Source: Bryoerythrophyllum caledonicum
Lineage: Eukaryota; Streptophyta; Bryopsida; Pottiales; Pottiaceae
Assembly: GCA_963971425.1 (NCBI GenBank)
Contig: OZ020515.1
Span: 18,782,637-18,846,636 of the forward strand
Reading direction: 5' to 3'
DNA: 64,000 nucleotides
Shown here: positions 24,071-36,179 of the stretch, one piece after another
Layout of the letters: the number at the start of each line of letters is the position of its first letter
Numbering within the stretch: the stretch's first letter is position 1
Position numbers and translations under genes: made by a program
The notes under the pieces: model-generated
The model's input: only the letters and a program-made list of their open reading frames with translations
Told to the model about the DNA's origin: nothing
The model's database searches: none

Positions 24071-24389
24071 GATCATCATGGGATACTGATTTTGTCGGCA
24101 GGCTTCACTAGGTGCTTTTAGTCCGTATTAGTTCTTGTACAAACGAGAGCCAATTCTACCAAGTTCCGTTTGGAAAAAATTGGCTCCGGTTGTGGATTTG
24201 GACGATTTAGAGTTGTGGGCCTATTGACTTCGGGATCGAGTAGAGTTCTTCAAGTGAGCCACACCAATGGCCATGGAGAACTTATCCATCGCTCAGCACC
24301 GTGACACCTTACAGTACGCTCATATTCATAGTCGTGCCTACCGACCTTAGCTGCAATAATTTTCCACGAGGTATTACGTTTATCTACAG

Positions 24390-24770
24390 CATGAGGCGTC
24401 CACAACGTTGGGCGTCAAGGTAGGGAACCCTATTCTATGCGTGAAGGATGTGTTGCCCAGTGGCATCTTGTTGCTCGAAGGCAAGGATGGCCGGAAGTTT
24501 CGATAGCACTCTAAAAATTGTGTTCCATGTCATTTATCCATTGATGGCTCCGTTCATCCGGAGTTGGCCGTTGTGCCTGACAGTCTTCCGTGTTTCATGT
24601 ATGGTGAGAAGAAGGGCGCGGCTACCATGTTGTTTTATGACCATTGTCACTGTGATTGGCATATGGCTTGCTTGACACCGCCTCTTTCTACTCTACCATC
24701 CGCGGATTGGATTTGCCCTCCTTGTCAAAGGGCTTGGAGCCACGTTTCACCCGATAAAACTGCTTGAATT
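24390..24770 (+). pseudogene. C-terminal tail of the gypsy pol with a PHD-like zinc finger
   Basis: Downstream of the integrase core a frame reads VLPSGILLLEGKDGRKF, a typical post-integrase segment, and then (24564-24767) a cysteine/histidine-rich piece with YDHCHCDWHMACLTPPL and WICPPC. The spacing Cys-x-Cys-x2-His-x2-Cys, then Trp-x-Cys-x2-Cys, is that of the second half of a PHD finger; the first cysteine pair may be lost or be the CVPC upstream. Chromoviruses carry a chromodomain in this position, so this would be a different targeting module. Frame breaks show it is decayed. Confidence 0.6.
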
Positions 24771-25090
24771 CATTGTGGACTTATCATTGTGTGGTGCATT
24801 GCCATCGAGTTGGAGTTCTTGGTTTCGATTCATGGATAGGCAACGTGAAGATTTACCAAGGAATTGGCAACAAAGTTGCCTAAGGCGATTGAAGATGGGG
24901 CTCACATTGCACCTGGCCTACCCTCTCTTTGTTATTTCTTTATATGCTTATTGAGTTAGCAACGGGCGACATCTTTGATAAAATGCGTACAGTTGTTGCT
25001 ACGACATCACCGTGGCGTTTAATCTTTTTAGTGTTGTTGGTCCTAGTTGTATACACGGTCTCTTTATCCGCTAGGGGAGGCACTTGAGGG

Positions 25091-25636
25091 TGTACCACAT
25101 ATATTTGTTTTAGTGTGTGTTTTTTGTTTATTTGATGTTGGTTAGGACTCTTAATCTGTTGTGGTTATCGATCCTTCTTTACACAACAGTTGTCACGGGA
25201 TGTGGCGTCAAGGGCCTCTCCACATTGTAGTATTTTAGCGTTGATTAAATTTTTACTAATCTATGGGTTTAGGGATGTTTGGCGGCGCCCTGCATTCATC
25301 CGTGGATGATTTCCATTCCTTTAGGGTTGTGTATTTGTGTGTATGCGTGTAGCGCCGCACACATCCTTGACTTGACGTCTTTACTAAGTCCAGCTTTGTG
25401 AATGCGTTAAAAAATGTTTAGTGATTATCTTTGCTTGTAAGTGATTGTTTATCATTAGTAAAGGCTCCGCATTCTCTCTTTGTAGAGTCTAAGACGCTTG
25501 ACTATTTTTGTGATTCACTAGTTATTCCTTGAGGGTGTACTACGTATACTTGTTTAGTGTATGTTTTTCGTTTATTTGATGTTGATTAGGACTCTCGATC
25601 TGTTGTGGTTATTTATCTTTCTTTACACAATAGTTC
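25091..25636 (+). repeat. 101-bp direct repeat pair, possible LTR remnant
   Basis: TGTACCACATATATTTG at 25091 recurs as TGTACTACGTATACTTG at 25536, and the similarity runs about 101 bp in both to ACACAAYAGTT. Both copies are preceded by CTTGAGGG; the first follows a purine-rich AGGGGAGGCACTTGAGGG that resembles a polypurine tract. Being just after the gypsy pol and starting TG, they could be LTR starts, perhaps one LTR of about 445 bp followed by a partial second. No matching 5' LTR was found. Confidence 0.45.
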
Positions 25637-25958
25637 ATTTTTGGGTATTCTGCTCAATTTTAGGGCATGTGTTGATTATATTTGGTTAATTCTTGAATGC
25701 TTAATTTATATGTGGTGATTTTATGTCTGTATATATTATGTGTTTAGGCCTAACCTGCTTAATTTTTATGTGTTTAATGCTTATGTGCAAAATTTATTTG
25801 TATAAAGTTTTGTGTTGATTTTGTATGGTGTTTTATGTGCTTACTTTCAATGTGATGATTTTATATGCTGAAGTTTTTGTGCTCAATTCATGTGTTTAGT
25901 TCTTGTGTGTTGAGTTTTGATGTGCTCATGGGCTTATCTTTCTTGATGTACAAAAATC

Positions 25959-26520
25959 GCGGAGGCTTTGTTTAATGAGCTTGATGCAAGATTTCGTCAA
26001 CATGCGGTTCTAGATGCATTTGACATAATCTACCCTCAATATTGGCAACAAGAAGGGCCTGATGCAAGCTTTCAACAACACTTGCCAGTTTTGAATGATT
26101 TTTGTTGTCACACAAGGGTGTTGAATTGTGTGAAGTCCATTTTAGCCCCTGAGGTGCTTAATGCTTTGACATTGGACTCGCAACAAGGTTTGTTGAAGGT
26201 TACAATGAAGGCAAATTCAGAATCAACATGTTTTCCACCCTTCACCGTCAATCCATTTATCAAGTCATGGAGGTCTTTGTTAGCCTCAAGACACCTTTTT
26301 AAGCTCATTTCGGAGTACATGAAGCTAGTGCAAATTGCTTGTGTTCTTGTACTTGGTTTGGTGGAGGATGAGAGATGTTTCTCTACATTGAAATTCCTCA
26401 AATTTTTGTTAAAGTAGGTTGGGAAAGCATTTGCCCCTTGTTGTTCGTATGCTTGGCCAAAACTACTTTACACTTCCAGACTTTCCTTGTAATGAGGCTA
26501 TCGAGTCTTAGAAAGCAGCT
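25959..26520 (+). pseudogene. hAT transposase C-terminal remnant
   Basis: A 149-residue frame starts in MFNELDARFRQHAVLDAFDII and ends with VEDERCFSTLKFLK, the conserved hAT dimerisation signature. After the stop near 26415 a shifted frame continues with HLPLVVRMLGQNYF and FPCNEAIES, which is the expected continuation. The catalytic N-terminal region is absent and no terminal inverted repeats with 8-bp duplications were recognised. Confidence 0.75.
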
Positions 26521-26944
26521 GTGAAGGTTGGCTGCCATGGAGACAATTGATTTATCATATTCCAATATTCTACCTAACGTGATTTGTTTGTATGTGTGTA
26601 GTTCACTAATGTTGCAATGGGGATTGTTGCTAAGCAACAAGGGTTTAATTCCCTCATTAGTGTTTAGAGACCAAGTTTGAACTTGAATTTGTAGACCTTA
26701 TTCTTTTATCAATATGAAACATGCATATTGCATTGTATTATTTGTTTTACACAATTCAGTACTTTGAATTGTTAATGTTCATTGCTCTATTATGGAATTT
26801 TGATGGATAAATGGTTTCTGAACAATGGGCTATGACTTATGGGTTTGCCATTTTCTATCCCAATCTACCATTTCAATGAATTAAGACTAAGTGTCATAGC
26901 CATTTATCCTTCCAAATTTCATTTAATGTCGCAAAAGGTTCTTT

Positions 26945-27090
26945 GACTAATTAGTCAAATAGCTAGCATTAAAATTAAATATTAGTCAAATAGCTAGTAA
27001 AATTAGTCAAATAGCTAGTAAAATTAGTCAAATTAAATATTAGTCAAATAGCTAGTAAAATTAGTCAAATAGCTAGTATTAAAATTAAAT
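26945..27090 (+). repeat. Short tandem array of ATTAGTCAAATAGCTAG
   Basis: ATTAGTCAAATAGCTAG(T) recurs about six times separated by AAATTAAAT or AAA linkers. It is a simple, probably recently expanded minisatellite with no coding content. Confidence 0.75.
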
Positions 27091-27513
27091 ATTATCTCTA
27101 TTCTCCTATCGCTCCCATATCAAGTAGCTGAATCATCTCTACCAACCTCCTGCTATAGGCTTTAAACTAATTCCTATAAAACAATTGTGGGGTCACTATC
27201 GAAAGACCTCTTTTCACTTTAATTAATTATTTTGCATGGAGGTGCCGAACAAAAGGTTCACCTACAGTTATTTTTGGTGAAATATTCGGTTCTTTTTATC
27301 CATATACTGAAATGAATATTTCTGATCTAGCCTGGGTACTTAGTGTTGAAATAATTGCTAGATTCAGCAATGTACTTTTCATACAGTATTCCACAATTGC
27401 CTTTTACACATGAACAACCATCAAAATCTTTGAGAGATTTACAGAACAAGTGACATGTATGCATATCTAAAAGAATTCCTATATATGTAGAGGGCATTAC
27501 TTTTTTCACTTAA

Positions 27514-28441
27514 CTCCTAAAGGCCCATTTAATTCTAGGGGGAAGTTTTTTATATTCTGGGCAGGTTCCTAAAATTCGAAGACAAAAAAATTCTTTTTGA
27601 AAGTTGTGTATTAGATTGTTCCTGATAAGAGCTTCGTGGAAATATGTATATTTTAAAAATTGAATTCATAGTATGAAAGTTATTAGCCTTCAAAGTCAAA
27701 TTGGAGACTACAGGCAACTCCAAAAAAAACTTCTAGAAGTTTTCTATTGACATTGAGATTTTTCATAAATGTAGAGAATATTACCTTCTTTGAAGATGTC
27801 AAAAACAATTATTGTCTTTGGTATAAAAAAACATTTCAATCCAAGTCAAACATTTTCACACATTGTCGGGCAAGGTACCAAAAAAAACTTCTTCTTTTCT
27901 ACATAAAACTCAAAGATCTTCATATTTTTCACATTTTATTTTTTTGAAAACAATATGTGGTGAAAACCTTCTTATTGACCGTTTGGGTTATCATTTTGAA
28001 ACAAATCAAGCTCACAAAAAATAAAATGTAAATTGGTAATTTTTGAACCTTTACTCCTTGCACATTTGTTTTGAATATGCTACACCCCTTTTCTACCTCT
28101 AGAAAATGGTGTACAAGGATCAAACATCATGTTTAACACAATGATAAAGGATTTAGACCTTCCGTAGTGCAAAAATTTGACATCAAGTGAAGTCAAAGTC
28201 TAGAGATTTGTTCAACGCAAGGAAGAGAATGAACCATTTTCTTGACTTCAAATGCTATAATCTTCATATCCTTGTGGTGGATTGCAGCCAAAAACATATG
28301 GTAAGTTTTCATAGAAGTCTCCTTAGAATCTGACAATCAAAAGTCCAAAATTGTACTTCCATATTATATTTTATTGTCACTCTATTATAGTGGAAGTTTT
28401 GGAGTGTTTCTTAAGGGGAAATTGCCTTGGACATGTAGGGG
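27514..28441 (+). mobile_element. TTAA-type element, family B, near full length
   Basis: CTCCTAAAGGCCCA begins right after TTAA (27510-27513) and CCTTGGACATGTAGGGG ends right before TTAA (28442-28445). The 928-bp body shares its layout with the copies at 32734-33660 and 45395-46318: TTAGACCTT...GTGCAAAA, TGACATCAAGTGAAGTCAAAGTC and repeated CATTGTCGGGCAAGGTACC. No transposase is encoded. Confidence 0.78.
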
Positions 28442-28820
28442 TTAAAGCTATGTAACAAATTTGTTAGAATGATCTCGAGAGATGTTATCTTCTGAGCAGT
28501 ATATGGTTAGCGGTGAGCATTGACCAATCAACTTTAGGATTTAAAGTTAAGGGTTTACAGTCTAGTGATCGGCAACACTTTCATGTTTTTCAAAGAAAAG
28601 TACAAAATCATTATTTTTCTTGTTTACTCACCACTCACCGCCTATAAAATTGCATTGCTTGTCATATTAACCACCAATCATTTGCCACCAATCTCCTAAT
28701 ATTTTGATCTGTATTTAGATAATAAGTAATTGGATTAAAAACTAATGACTTGGTCATAAGTGCATTTATAGGAGAATACTATAGATTCCACATGTGAATA
28801 GTATGCTCTACCTTACTTAA

Positions 28821-29628
28821 CCCCTAAAGGACCAAGGCAATTTTTCCTCAAAAACACTCCAAAACTGCCATTTTCAGCGCATTCAACACAAAATGATACA
28901 AAATCATTTTTTTGAAAATTTAACCGTAGGATCTTGTACTAGACTTGTATGAAAGTGTGTGGTGAAAATTTTGGTAAGTTTAACTGCACGGATTGAAAGA
29001 TATTAGCCTTTGAAGTGCGACATATTCTCTTTTTCAGGTCATACTATACACCTTCGACAAACTTCGACCACCTTCTATGGCAACTTTTTGCACTACGGGC
29101 GGTGATTTTATTGTCTTAACTTGAAAAAGATCATGTTAGGCACATGTGCACCAAATTTCAGAAGTAGAAGAGGTGTAGAAGATGTCCTAAAAAATCCTGC
29201 AATGCACCTATGTGCCGAGAATCAACAATACACTTTATATTTTGCATATATCATATCCTTCTCAAATATTTGAAATTCACAAATCCGTACGGTAGATGCA
29301 AAGATCTCAATTTCCTTTCCAAGAGGACATTTTCAATCTTTTAAATGGACAAAAACTCGAATTTCCATTGAATTTAGAATTTATTAAAGTTTGGTGACAA
29401 TATTTGTGATACGTCACACTAAACTGCTGCACTATTTGTATATGTAAGTGAAAATAAATTGTAACTTTTGAACCGTAAGTCGGAATTCTACGAAATTTGT
29501 GTCTACGCAAAGCTAATCAAAAGTTGGCCATTCAGTAAAAAATCTCAGAAAATAATGCCTAGAATTGAGAACGTGGTACCGTACCCAAACTCAAAACGTC
29601 CCCCGAGGGGACATCGGTCCTTTAGGGG
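28821..29628 (-). mobile_element. TTAA-type element, family B, reverse orientation
   Basis: CCCCTAAAGGACCAAGG follows TTAA (28817-28820), and CATCGGTCCTTTAGGGG precedes TTAA (29629-29632). The internal order is reversed relative to other copies: it starts with AAAAACACTCCAAAACTG and TTAACTGCACGGATTGAAAG and ends with AACGTCCCCCGAGGGGAC. About 808 bp, non-coding. Confidence 0.8.
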
Positions 29629-29764
29629 TTAAGCTTGGAATTGATAAATCCTTAAGTATCCATGAGGATAAAAACATTGAGTTCCATAGAATACTAAACC
29701 TCAAATAAATTAGTGTAAATCTATAAGATAGAGGTGAAAAACGGCTTTGAACTATATGTCAATG

Positions 29765-29766
<2 letters not shown>

Positions 29767-29842
<76 letters not shown>
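29767..29842. repeat. (AT)n microsatellite, about 76 bp
   Basis: Uninterrupted alternating AT, followed by A/T-rich DNA. Likely polymorphic in length. Confidence 0.95.
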
Positions 29843-29845
<3 letters not shown>

Positions 29846-30179
29846 AAAATATATTTTTTTATATATTTTTTTCTCTAACATGAAATAATTTGAATCCATA
29901 TAAGAAATCTTTATTTTCAAGTGTATAGCTTAAAATTAATTATATTTTTACATTAGACACAAAAGGAAATTATATTAATAAAAAATTGGATCACACAATT
30001 TAGTGTTTTTAAAGTGGTTTTCAAAGGAATCTTAGTGAATCTCATTGATAAAGTTTGAAACCACTTAAATGCCTTAGATCTAATTCACACTCTTTTTACT
30101 AAAGATTGAATGGATAATAGAATTAAGCAATCAAAATGCAAGAAAATAAAAAACAAACTAAACATGTTCTATACTAAAG

Positions 30180-31195
30180 CACAATATCTATACTCCAATA
30201 AAAATGTGGTTCGGTAATTTTTGACCCTCTCTTGTTGCTGAATTTCTTTGAATGTGCTTCACTTCTCCAATACTTATAAAAATTGATAAACAAAGGACTA
30301 ACCTCATAGACAATGTAATGGTATAAAATCTAGAGCTTCTATAATGAAAAAATTCAATACCAATGAAGTAAAAGTCTGTTGATCCTTAAGCATAGGGGAA
30401 AAAACTTTTTCTTCACTTCAAAATATGTCATCTTTCAATCCATGTGGACAAAGATTATGAGCATGTGGTTTTAATGTAAAATTTTATAGTTGGAGATGAA
30501 AATTATTGATTTTCTTTTTCAATTTTACTCTTTGCACTAAAATGACTAGTTTTGAAGCATTTTTATAAAAAATAATCAAGTTAAACTACTATGATTTTTT
30601 TGGGGGGTTGTAGAAATTACAATTTAACCCTAAAGGACCAATTGTCTGAAACAATTTTTTTCACTTTGACTACAACTATCATTCAATCCAAAAGGTTGAA
30701 ATTCACAAAAGAAATTACCGTATCGTCTCATACAAGTTTAGAAAAAGATCCCATAGTTTCATTTTCAAACACTGTAAGCCCCCCCATAACCAACCAAATT
30801 TGGTAACCAACAACTACAATTTTGGTGTACATCCAACTCACTTCTATCCCATTACCACCCATTTAGTTCCAAATAGAGATTTGCTATTAGTCAAGACCCT
30901 TTACTTTTGGTTGGCGCTTTTTAGAGGTGCCCATTGGCCAGCACCAGCTAAACATGGTAGCACACTTTGAAAATTCATAACTAATTCATATTTCATTATA
31001 AAAAAAAATGAAACCACTTTGGTTGAAATTGTGATTCTAATGGCTATCATTAAAAAAAAATAGACGTATTATTATTTGGGCCCTCCATATATGCACATTG
31101 TTTAAGTTGTCGGTCATGGAGAGGCTCACCTTAGTTCATCTTGGGAGTTTTTATACAATGGAGTAGAGATTCCTCTAAAATTGGCCATGGGCAAG
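30180..31195. mobile_element. Decayed family B DNA and a single TTAA-CCC end
   Basis: From about 30200 to 30590 the DNA resembles the 3' half of family B (GGTTCGGTAATTTTTGACC, AAAGTCTGTTGATCC, ATCTTTCAATCCATGTGG). At 30624-30627 a TTAA is followed by CCCTAAAGGACCAATTG, a further left terminus whose right partner was not found. The rest to 31195 shows no gene. Confidence 0.5.
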
Positions 31196-31430
31196 GCACC
31201 ACGGCCTTGGTGTAGTGGTTTGGGTCATGGCACACCAGTGAGGTGGTTGTGAGTTCAAATTCCCACACCGGCGTGGTGCCTACTATCATAGTCCACCCAA
31301 CTATGGTGGGGGGTCTTAAGACCTCGTTGTATGGGTACCCAAAAAGACCTTTGGGGGGGATTTGACTCTAAGGCACTTAGTGTAGGGAAGCACTTAGCGT
31401 AAAGTAGTGTTTACCCTCAAAAGGAGAAGA
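31196..31430 (+). mobile_element. tRNA-derived SINE, copy 1 (5' part)
   Basis: The head carries a perfect RNA polymerase III A box, TGGTGTAGTGG (31208-31218), and a B-box-like AGTTCAAATTCC about 34 bp later. The body (GTGGTGCCTACTATCATAG, AGACCTCGTTGTATGGG, GGGAAGCACTTAG) aligns with the copy at 49290-49643. The 3' part continues at 31924-31980 after an insertion. Confidence 0.72.
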
Positions 31431-31923
31431 CACAAATAGTGTACTTACCTTAGTACACTATTTGTGGATAAGTTGGCAACTACACCGTTCCCTATCAAAA
31501 CAAATACCCAATCAGAACTTGGCATGCTTTGATGGAAATTAGTATGGATGATCTACATCAATAATGAATCTACACTATATTCAGTGTTTAGTGTAGTGTT
31601 TAGCCACCAATGTCATTAATGTGAGCTCCAATCAACCACCGGCTAGCCACCTAGAATCTTCTCTACTATTGATACACTAAATGCGCACAAGTAACAAATA
31701 CATAAATTCCAATCTTTAGAGGAATTCACAAATAGTGTAGTAGTTGGTATTTAGTGTAGTATTATGTCACTACACGAATTACATAGTTTGCAATTAGTGT
31801 ATGTGTTTGTATTTAGTGTTTACTACACTAAATACAATATTTAGTGTTTACTACACTAAATACAATATTTAGTGTTTTCTACACTAAATACAATATTTAG
31901 TGGAGTTCCATTACACTAACCTA
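31431..31923. mobile_element. Inverted-repeat insertion splitting the SINE, rich in ACACTAAA/TTTAGTGT
   Basis: The other SINE copy lacks this segment, so it is an insertion. It starts with a perfect 14-bp stem with an 8-nt loop (CACAAATAGTGTAC, 31431-31444; complement at 31453-31466). Its ends read ACACAAATAGTGTA and, inverted, ACATAGGTTAGTGTA. The inside is crowded with TTTAGTGT and ACACTAAA. It resembles the elements at 34504-35140 and 36180-36370. Confidence 0.55.
31809..31905. repeat. Three tandem 28-bp near-palindromic units
   Basis: Each unit is built from TATTTAGTGTTT, a two- to three-base centre and CTACACTAAATACAA, so each can fold on itself. Three units follow without spacer, with a fourth partial unit ending at TTTAGTGGAG. 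Confidence 0.8.
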
Positions 31924-31980
31924 TGTCCGGTGGCCATAGGCTTGGTGAAGAGAATGAACAAATACTATACTCATGCCAGA
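31924..31980 (+). mobile_element. SINE copy 1, 3' part
   Basis: GTCCGGTGGCCATAGGCTTG and GAAGAGAATGAACAAATACT match GTCCTCTGGCCATATGCTTA and GAAGAGAATGAATAGACACT of the second SINE copy at 49553. The 3' boundary and target duplication were not resolved. Confidence 0.6.
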
Positions 31981-32733
31981 TTTTTCTGCCAGATTTTATC
32001 ACATGGTGGTTTCACAGCAAACAACCATAGACTTTTTACATGTACATTGTACAGCTGACATTTGGAGAAAAGCATCTGCCATTTGTTTTTTCCAAGGATC
32101 CCAAAGGATGATTGCTCTCGAAAGTGGTCAACACAATGTATTACTTTCCCTCACTTATTACGGAATGGATCCCAATCCATTGACCGCTCTTTTTTCACCT
32201 CCTTCGCAAATAGTGTAACGAAATGATTTTCCTCACCGAAGTTGGGACTCCATGATTACGGGACATATGCTATGTAGTACGTTATTCCAACTCACACCAC
32301 AAGTGTTGAGCACCAACCATACTGTTTTACAACCACTTCTTTTCTTCTTCCCCCTCCTTGCAAATTGATGGATTCATGGGCAATCATACAACATGCATTG
32401 TGCCAACATTGGCACAAAGGACAAGTTGTGTGGGGAATGTAGGGGCTATTGCTTCTGCCTGCCGATATCTATGCGAAATAATGGCAAACTGAAAGTCATG
32501 CTGTTCCTTGACTGAACAATCATTGATGGTGTGAGCCCTATCTAATCGGGTTCCATTTTTGTCTCAATTTAGTTTTTTCCACGGGCAGGTTTTTGTCCCC
32601 TAGAAATGTTATTCTAACACAAAAATTGTCATGAAAATATGTTTCTTTTCCTTGCATCCTTCTTGTCTTTCTATGCAAGAAATACCAATTCTAACATTAT
32701 GCTTTTAATATTTCTTTTATTTTAACACTTTAA

Positions 32734-33660
32734 CCCCCAAAGGTCCAAGAGTCCCCTCTGGAGACGTTTGAAGGTTTGGGTAGGTTTCTGTAGTGTAAAT
32801 TTATAACACTTTTTTTTTAAAATTATAGTAAATGGACATTACTAAAAGCTTTGTGAGTGAACAATTTTTTCCCAAATCCGACATTTATTGAAAAACTTAT
32901 AGGGTTTTGAATTTCAAATGGGAAAAGCGGGCATGTTAGGCACGTCGGGCAACTCCAAAAACTTTTATTAGAACACTTTATCAAATGTGAGATTTCCAAT
33001 GCTAACAAGTAATATTACTTCCTTTCATATTGAAAAAATAAAAATCTTGTCTTTAGTGAAAAATAGCACATTAATCCAAATCAAACATTTTTACACATTG
33101 TCATATATTGTCGGGCAAGCAACCAAAAAACTTCTTTTTCACATAAAACTTAGAGGTCTTCATATTTTTACATTTTATTTTTTCTACTACAAGATGTGGT
33201 GTAAGAGTTCTTATTGACCAAATGGATTCTTGTTCTATGATAGATTTAGTTCACAAAAAAATACAATGCGAATTGGTAATTTTGGAACTTCCACTACTTG
33301 CACAATTGTTTTGAATATGCTACACCTTAGTGTACAAGAAACTGACATCATGATTAGCCTGATGGTAGTAAATTTAGACCTTGTGTGGTGCAAAAGTTTG
33401 ACACCAAGTGAAGTCAAAGTCTACTGATCCACTCAACGCAAGGAAGAAAATGAACCGTTTTCTCTAATTCAAAGAATATAATCTTTCAATCCGTGCGGTC
33501 AAAGTTTATGAAATTATTTGTGGACATCAATTAATAAATTATATTTGAGATCCTATGGTTAGATGTAGAAATAAAAAAAATTGTTTCCCTCCTTACTCAT
33601 TGCACTAGAAGAAGTAGTTTTGAAGTGTTTTGGTGTCAAAATATCTTGGGTCTTTTAGGG
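32734..33660 (+). mobile_element. TTAA-type element, family B, full length
   Basis: CCCCCAAAGGTCCAAG follows TTAA (32730-32733) and CTTGGGTCTTTTAGGG precedes TTAA (33661-33664). The 927-bp body matches the other family B copies in the same order. It has no recognisable coding region. Confidence 0.8.
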
Positions 33661-34503
33661 TTAAAGACGAGGTGACTATGGACGATGGAGAATCTATAAG
33701 TGTAATAGATAATATTCTAACTCCTTACTTCCTAATCCGATCATCTTGGGCTTGATTAATGATCAAAACATTGCCAAATGAAGGTAAGTGATTCATGGAT
33801 GCTATGAGCGGAAGAATGGAACAATTATAGGGGCCCACAAGGATTTACTTCAATGATATATAAGAAATTTGCAAAAGGTCATTTAACAGATTATAAAAAG
33901 AATTGAGCTTCACAATTGGACGTCTAAGTGTGATACTTTAATTTTGTGAAGTTCATTCAAGGTACAAGAAGGTTGCGGATAGATCCTTCTTTATTAATAA
34001 TACAAGCTGATGTGCCTTGATCCTTCTTTCTATCATCAATGTGATAGTTTTGGCACCAACCATGTCTATCAAACATGATCCAATGGTGTCCATCAAATAT
34101 CAAAATCCTTGATCTCTCTCACTATTCATGTGGTGGCATCTTGTTACGCCTAGTGAATTGTGTTGGTCCAAAGTTCAAACTTGCAAGTACAACGTGTAGA
34201 AACTTGGGAGGAGTAAAATAATTTGTTTACATCCAAAGACTTAACATCTTAGTCCTTCCTCCTGCAAACATACAACTATATATAACTCTTTGTTATTCAT
34301 GTTTGGTCGATTGCAATGACTTATCACATACTACAGCTAGAGAAAGTCATTTGAACTTCGATGCCTAAAGAAAACCGGAGATTGTGGATTACATCCATAT
34401 GACTATAACATCTAAGTTCTAACAATAATTTAAAAATGTATTTTAGAAAATTGTTTTTTTTTCAAACCAATAATCATGTGAGATAACTACATGGCATTCC
34501 AGT

Positions 34504-35140
34504 ACACCAATAATGTTCATTAGTGTTATGGCACCAATAGTGTAACTACCCCTATGACCTGACCTTCACTAAATGTCAATTTGTTTACATTTAGTGTTCA
34601 ATGTCAAAAAAATCAGCCTAACAAAATTGCTCATAACTTTTGCATCACAACGAATTTGAAGATGTACCATATACCGATGGAATCTCCTTGAAAAAACACA
34701 TGAGCTGATCACCTCACTCGATAGAATTGGTGCAAAACTGATAAAGATATGCCTCCTCAAACTTTCAACCAAAACTCAAGAAATCTGCCCAAAAATATTC
34801 GCCATAACTTTTTATTTAAGACGAATTTGAAGATGGGTAAGGTGCCATTGGAAGCGTCTTTTCAAATCAGCTTAGATAGGCACCAAAAAATCTCAAATTG
34901 GACAAAAATTGCCCCCGAAATCATCATTTGGCATGTGGCAAAATTTGAGTGACTTGCAATGAATTGTTACATAACCAACACTAAATGTCAATATGTTAAA
35001 ATGCAACAAGGGCAAAAGTTACAGAAATTGGCAATTAGTGTTTAAATTGACATTTAATGTAGTTACATTAGTAGGGTAATTGACATTTAGCGTTTAAGTT
35101 CGTAAATAGTGTTGCGAACACTAATGAACATTATCTGTGT
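34504..35140. mobile_element. MITE-like element with 24-bp inverted repeats
   Basis: The left end ACACCAATAATGTTCATTAG continues to GTGTT; the right end (35117-35140) is its inverted copy with two mismatches. AGT occurs at both flanks, a possible 3-bp duplication. Inside, CATAACTTTTGCATCACAACG and CATAACTTTTTATTTAAGACG mark an internal duplication, and TTTAGTGT/ACTAAATGT motifs recur. Confidence 0.6.
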
Positions 35141-36179
35141 AGTTAAGAGTGTCGTTATTTGTGTTTTTTAGTCACCAGATATGGTGCACAGGAGTAGACC
35201 AACAACCAAACATTGGGGATACCATTTCAGGGTCAATCGGTTGGTTGTCGGGCCAACTTCATGCTAATAATAGCATATGCAAGGACGCACAATGATGGCC
35301 TCAACTCCACATCTAAAGTGGCCGTAACTCAAGAAACTCAACCTTCTACTGTACCCAAGGGTCGCTTTTGCCGAAAACTTGTTCCAAAATGAGTTTCCTA
35401 AAATGTCTCAGAAATTAGAGTTTTAATATTATCAAAGTGAAAGGGGTCATGCTCTTCTTATGTTAGTAACTAGAACCACATGGACATGATGACTTGACTT
35501 GGAAAGGTGTGGGGAACTACCCATTTGGATCTCCTTATTGACCATGGTCGAGCGTTGCACCAAACCTCAGCCTCAAGTGGGTCCATTTTTATGGCCCTAC
35601 CCGTTTTAGGATCCTAGAGGGTTTTTTTGGAATTTTTTTGGTCAAAATTGGGTCTTGCGGCCCCAAACTGCCCTGTAGTGTTCCCTCATGGACCAAGTAG
35701 GGCTCCACTCCAACACAAAAATAGGGGCAGGTTTTGTCCCACCCCTCCCAAGCCGTACCAAGCCTGTGGCTCGGCTCAATGCTCGACCAGGGTCAATAGG
35801 CAAATCCTACCCATTTAGCTTGCATCGGGCGTAGATCCATGAGCATTGACTGCCATGCATTTCATTGGTGGACAAAAAAGAAGCATGAAGTTCCTCATGC
35901 TCTCTTTCTTTCTATATTAAAATCTCACCATACCTATATAATTTCTTTCGTCTTCAGGAAGGAGTTTAGGAAAAAAAAACTTCTACTACAAACTTTAAAA
36001 ACAATAAATCATGAGAATACAATCAGCTCTCTTTACAACAACCATGTTGGATGTGCCTCTTATACATAGAGCTGCTATATTGAGCAGCTTTTATAATGGA
36101 AAAGGTAGGTGAAGGCTGTTACATGGGAATGTTGAAGGAATGGTTCTATTAAAGGATGACATCACTCATCTAGTTCTGA
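35141..36179. other. No gene seen
   Basis: Short frames only, with no recognisable domain, repeat or terminal structure. Slightly higher GC at 35500-35850. Confidence 0.4.

Noticed and set aside
31201..31275. A functional tRNA gene
   Set aside because: A and B boxes are present, but the acceptor and anticodon stems do not pair as a cloverleaf, and the same head recurs attached to a SINE body.
31809..31905. Regular 28-bp repeats resembling a short CRISPR array
   Set aside because: There are no unique spacers, the units are directly adjacent and near-palindromic, and the context is plant nuclear DNA.
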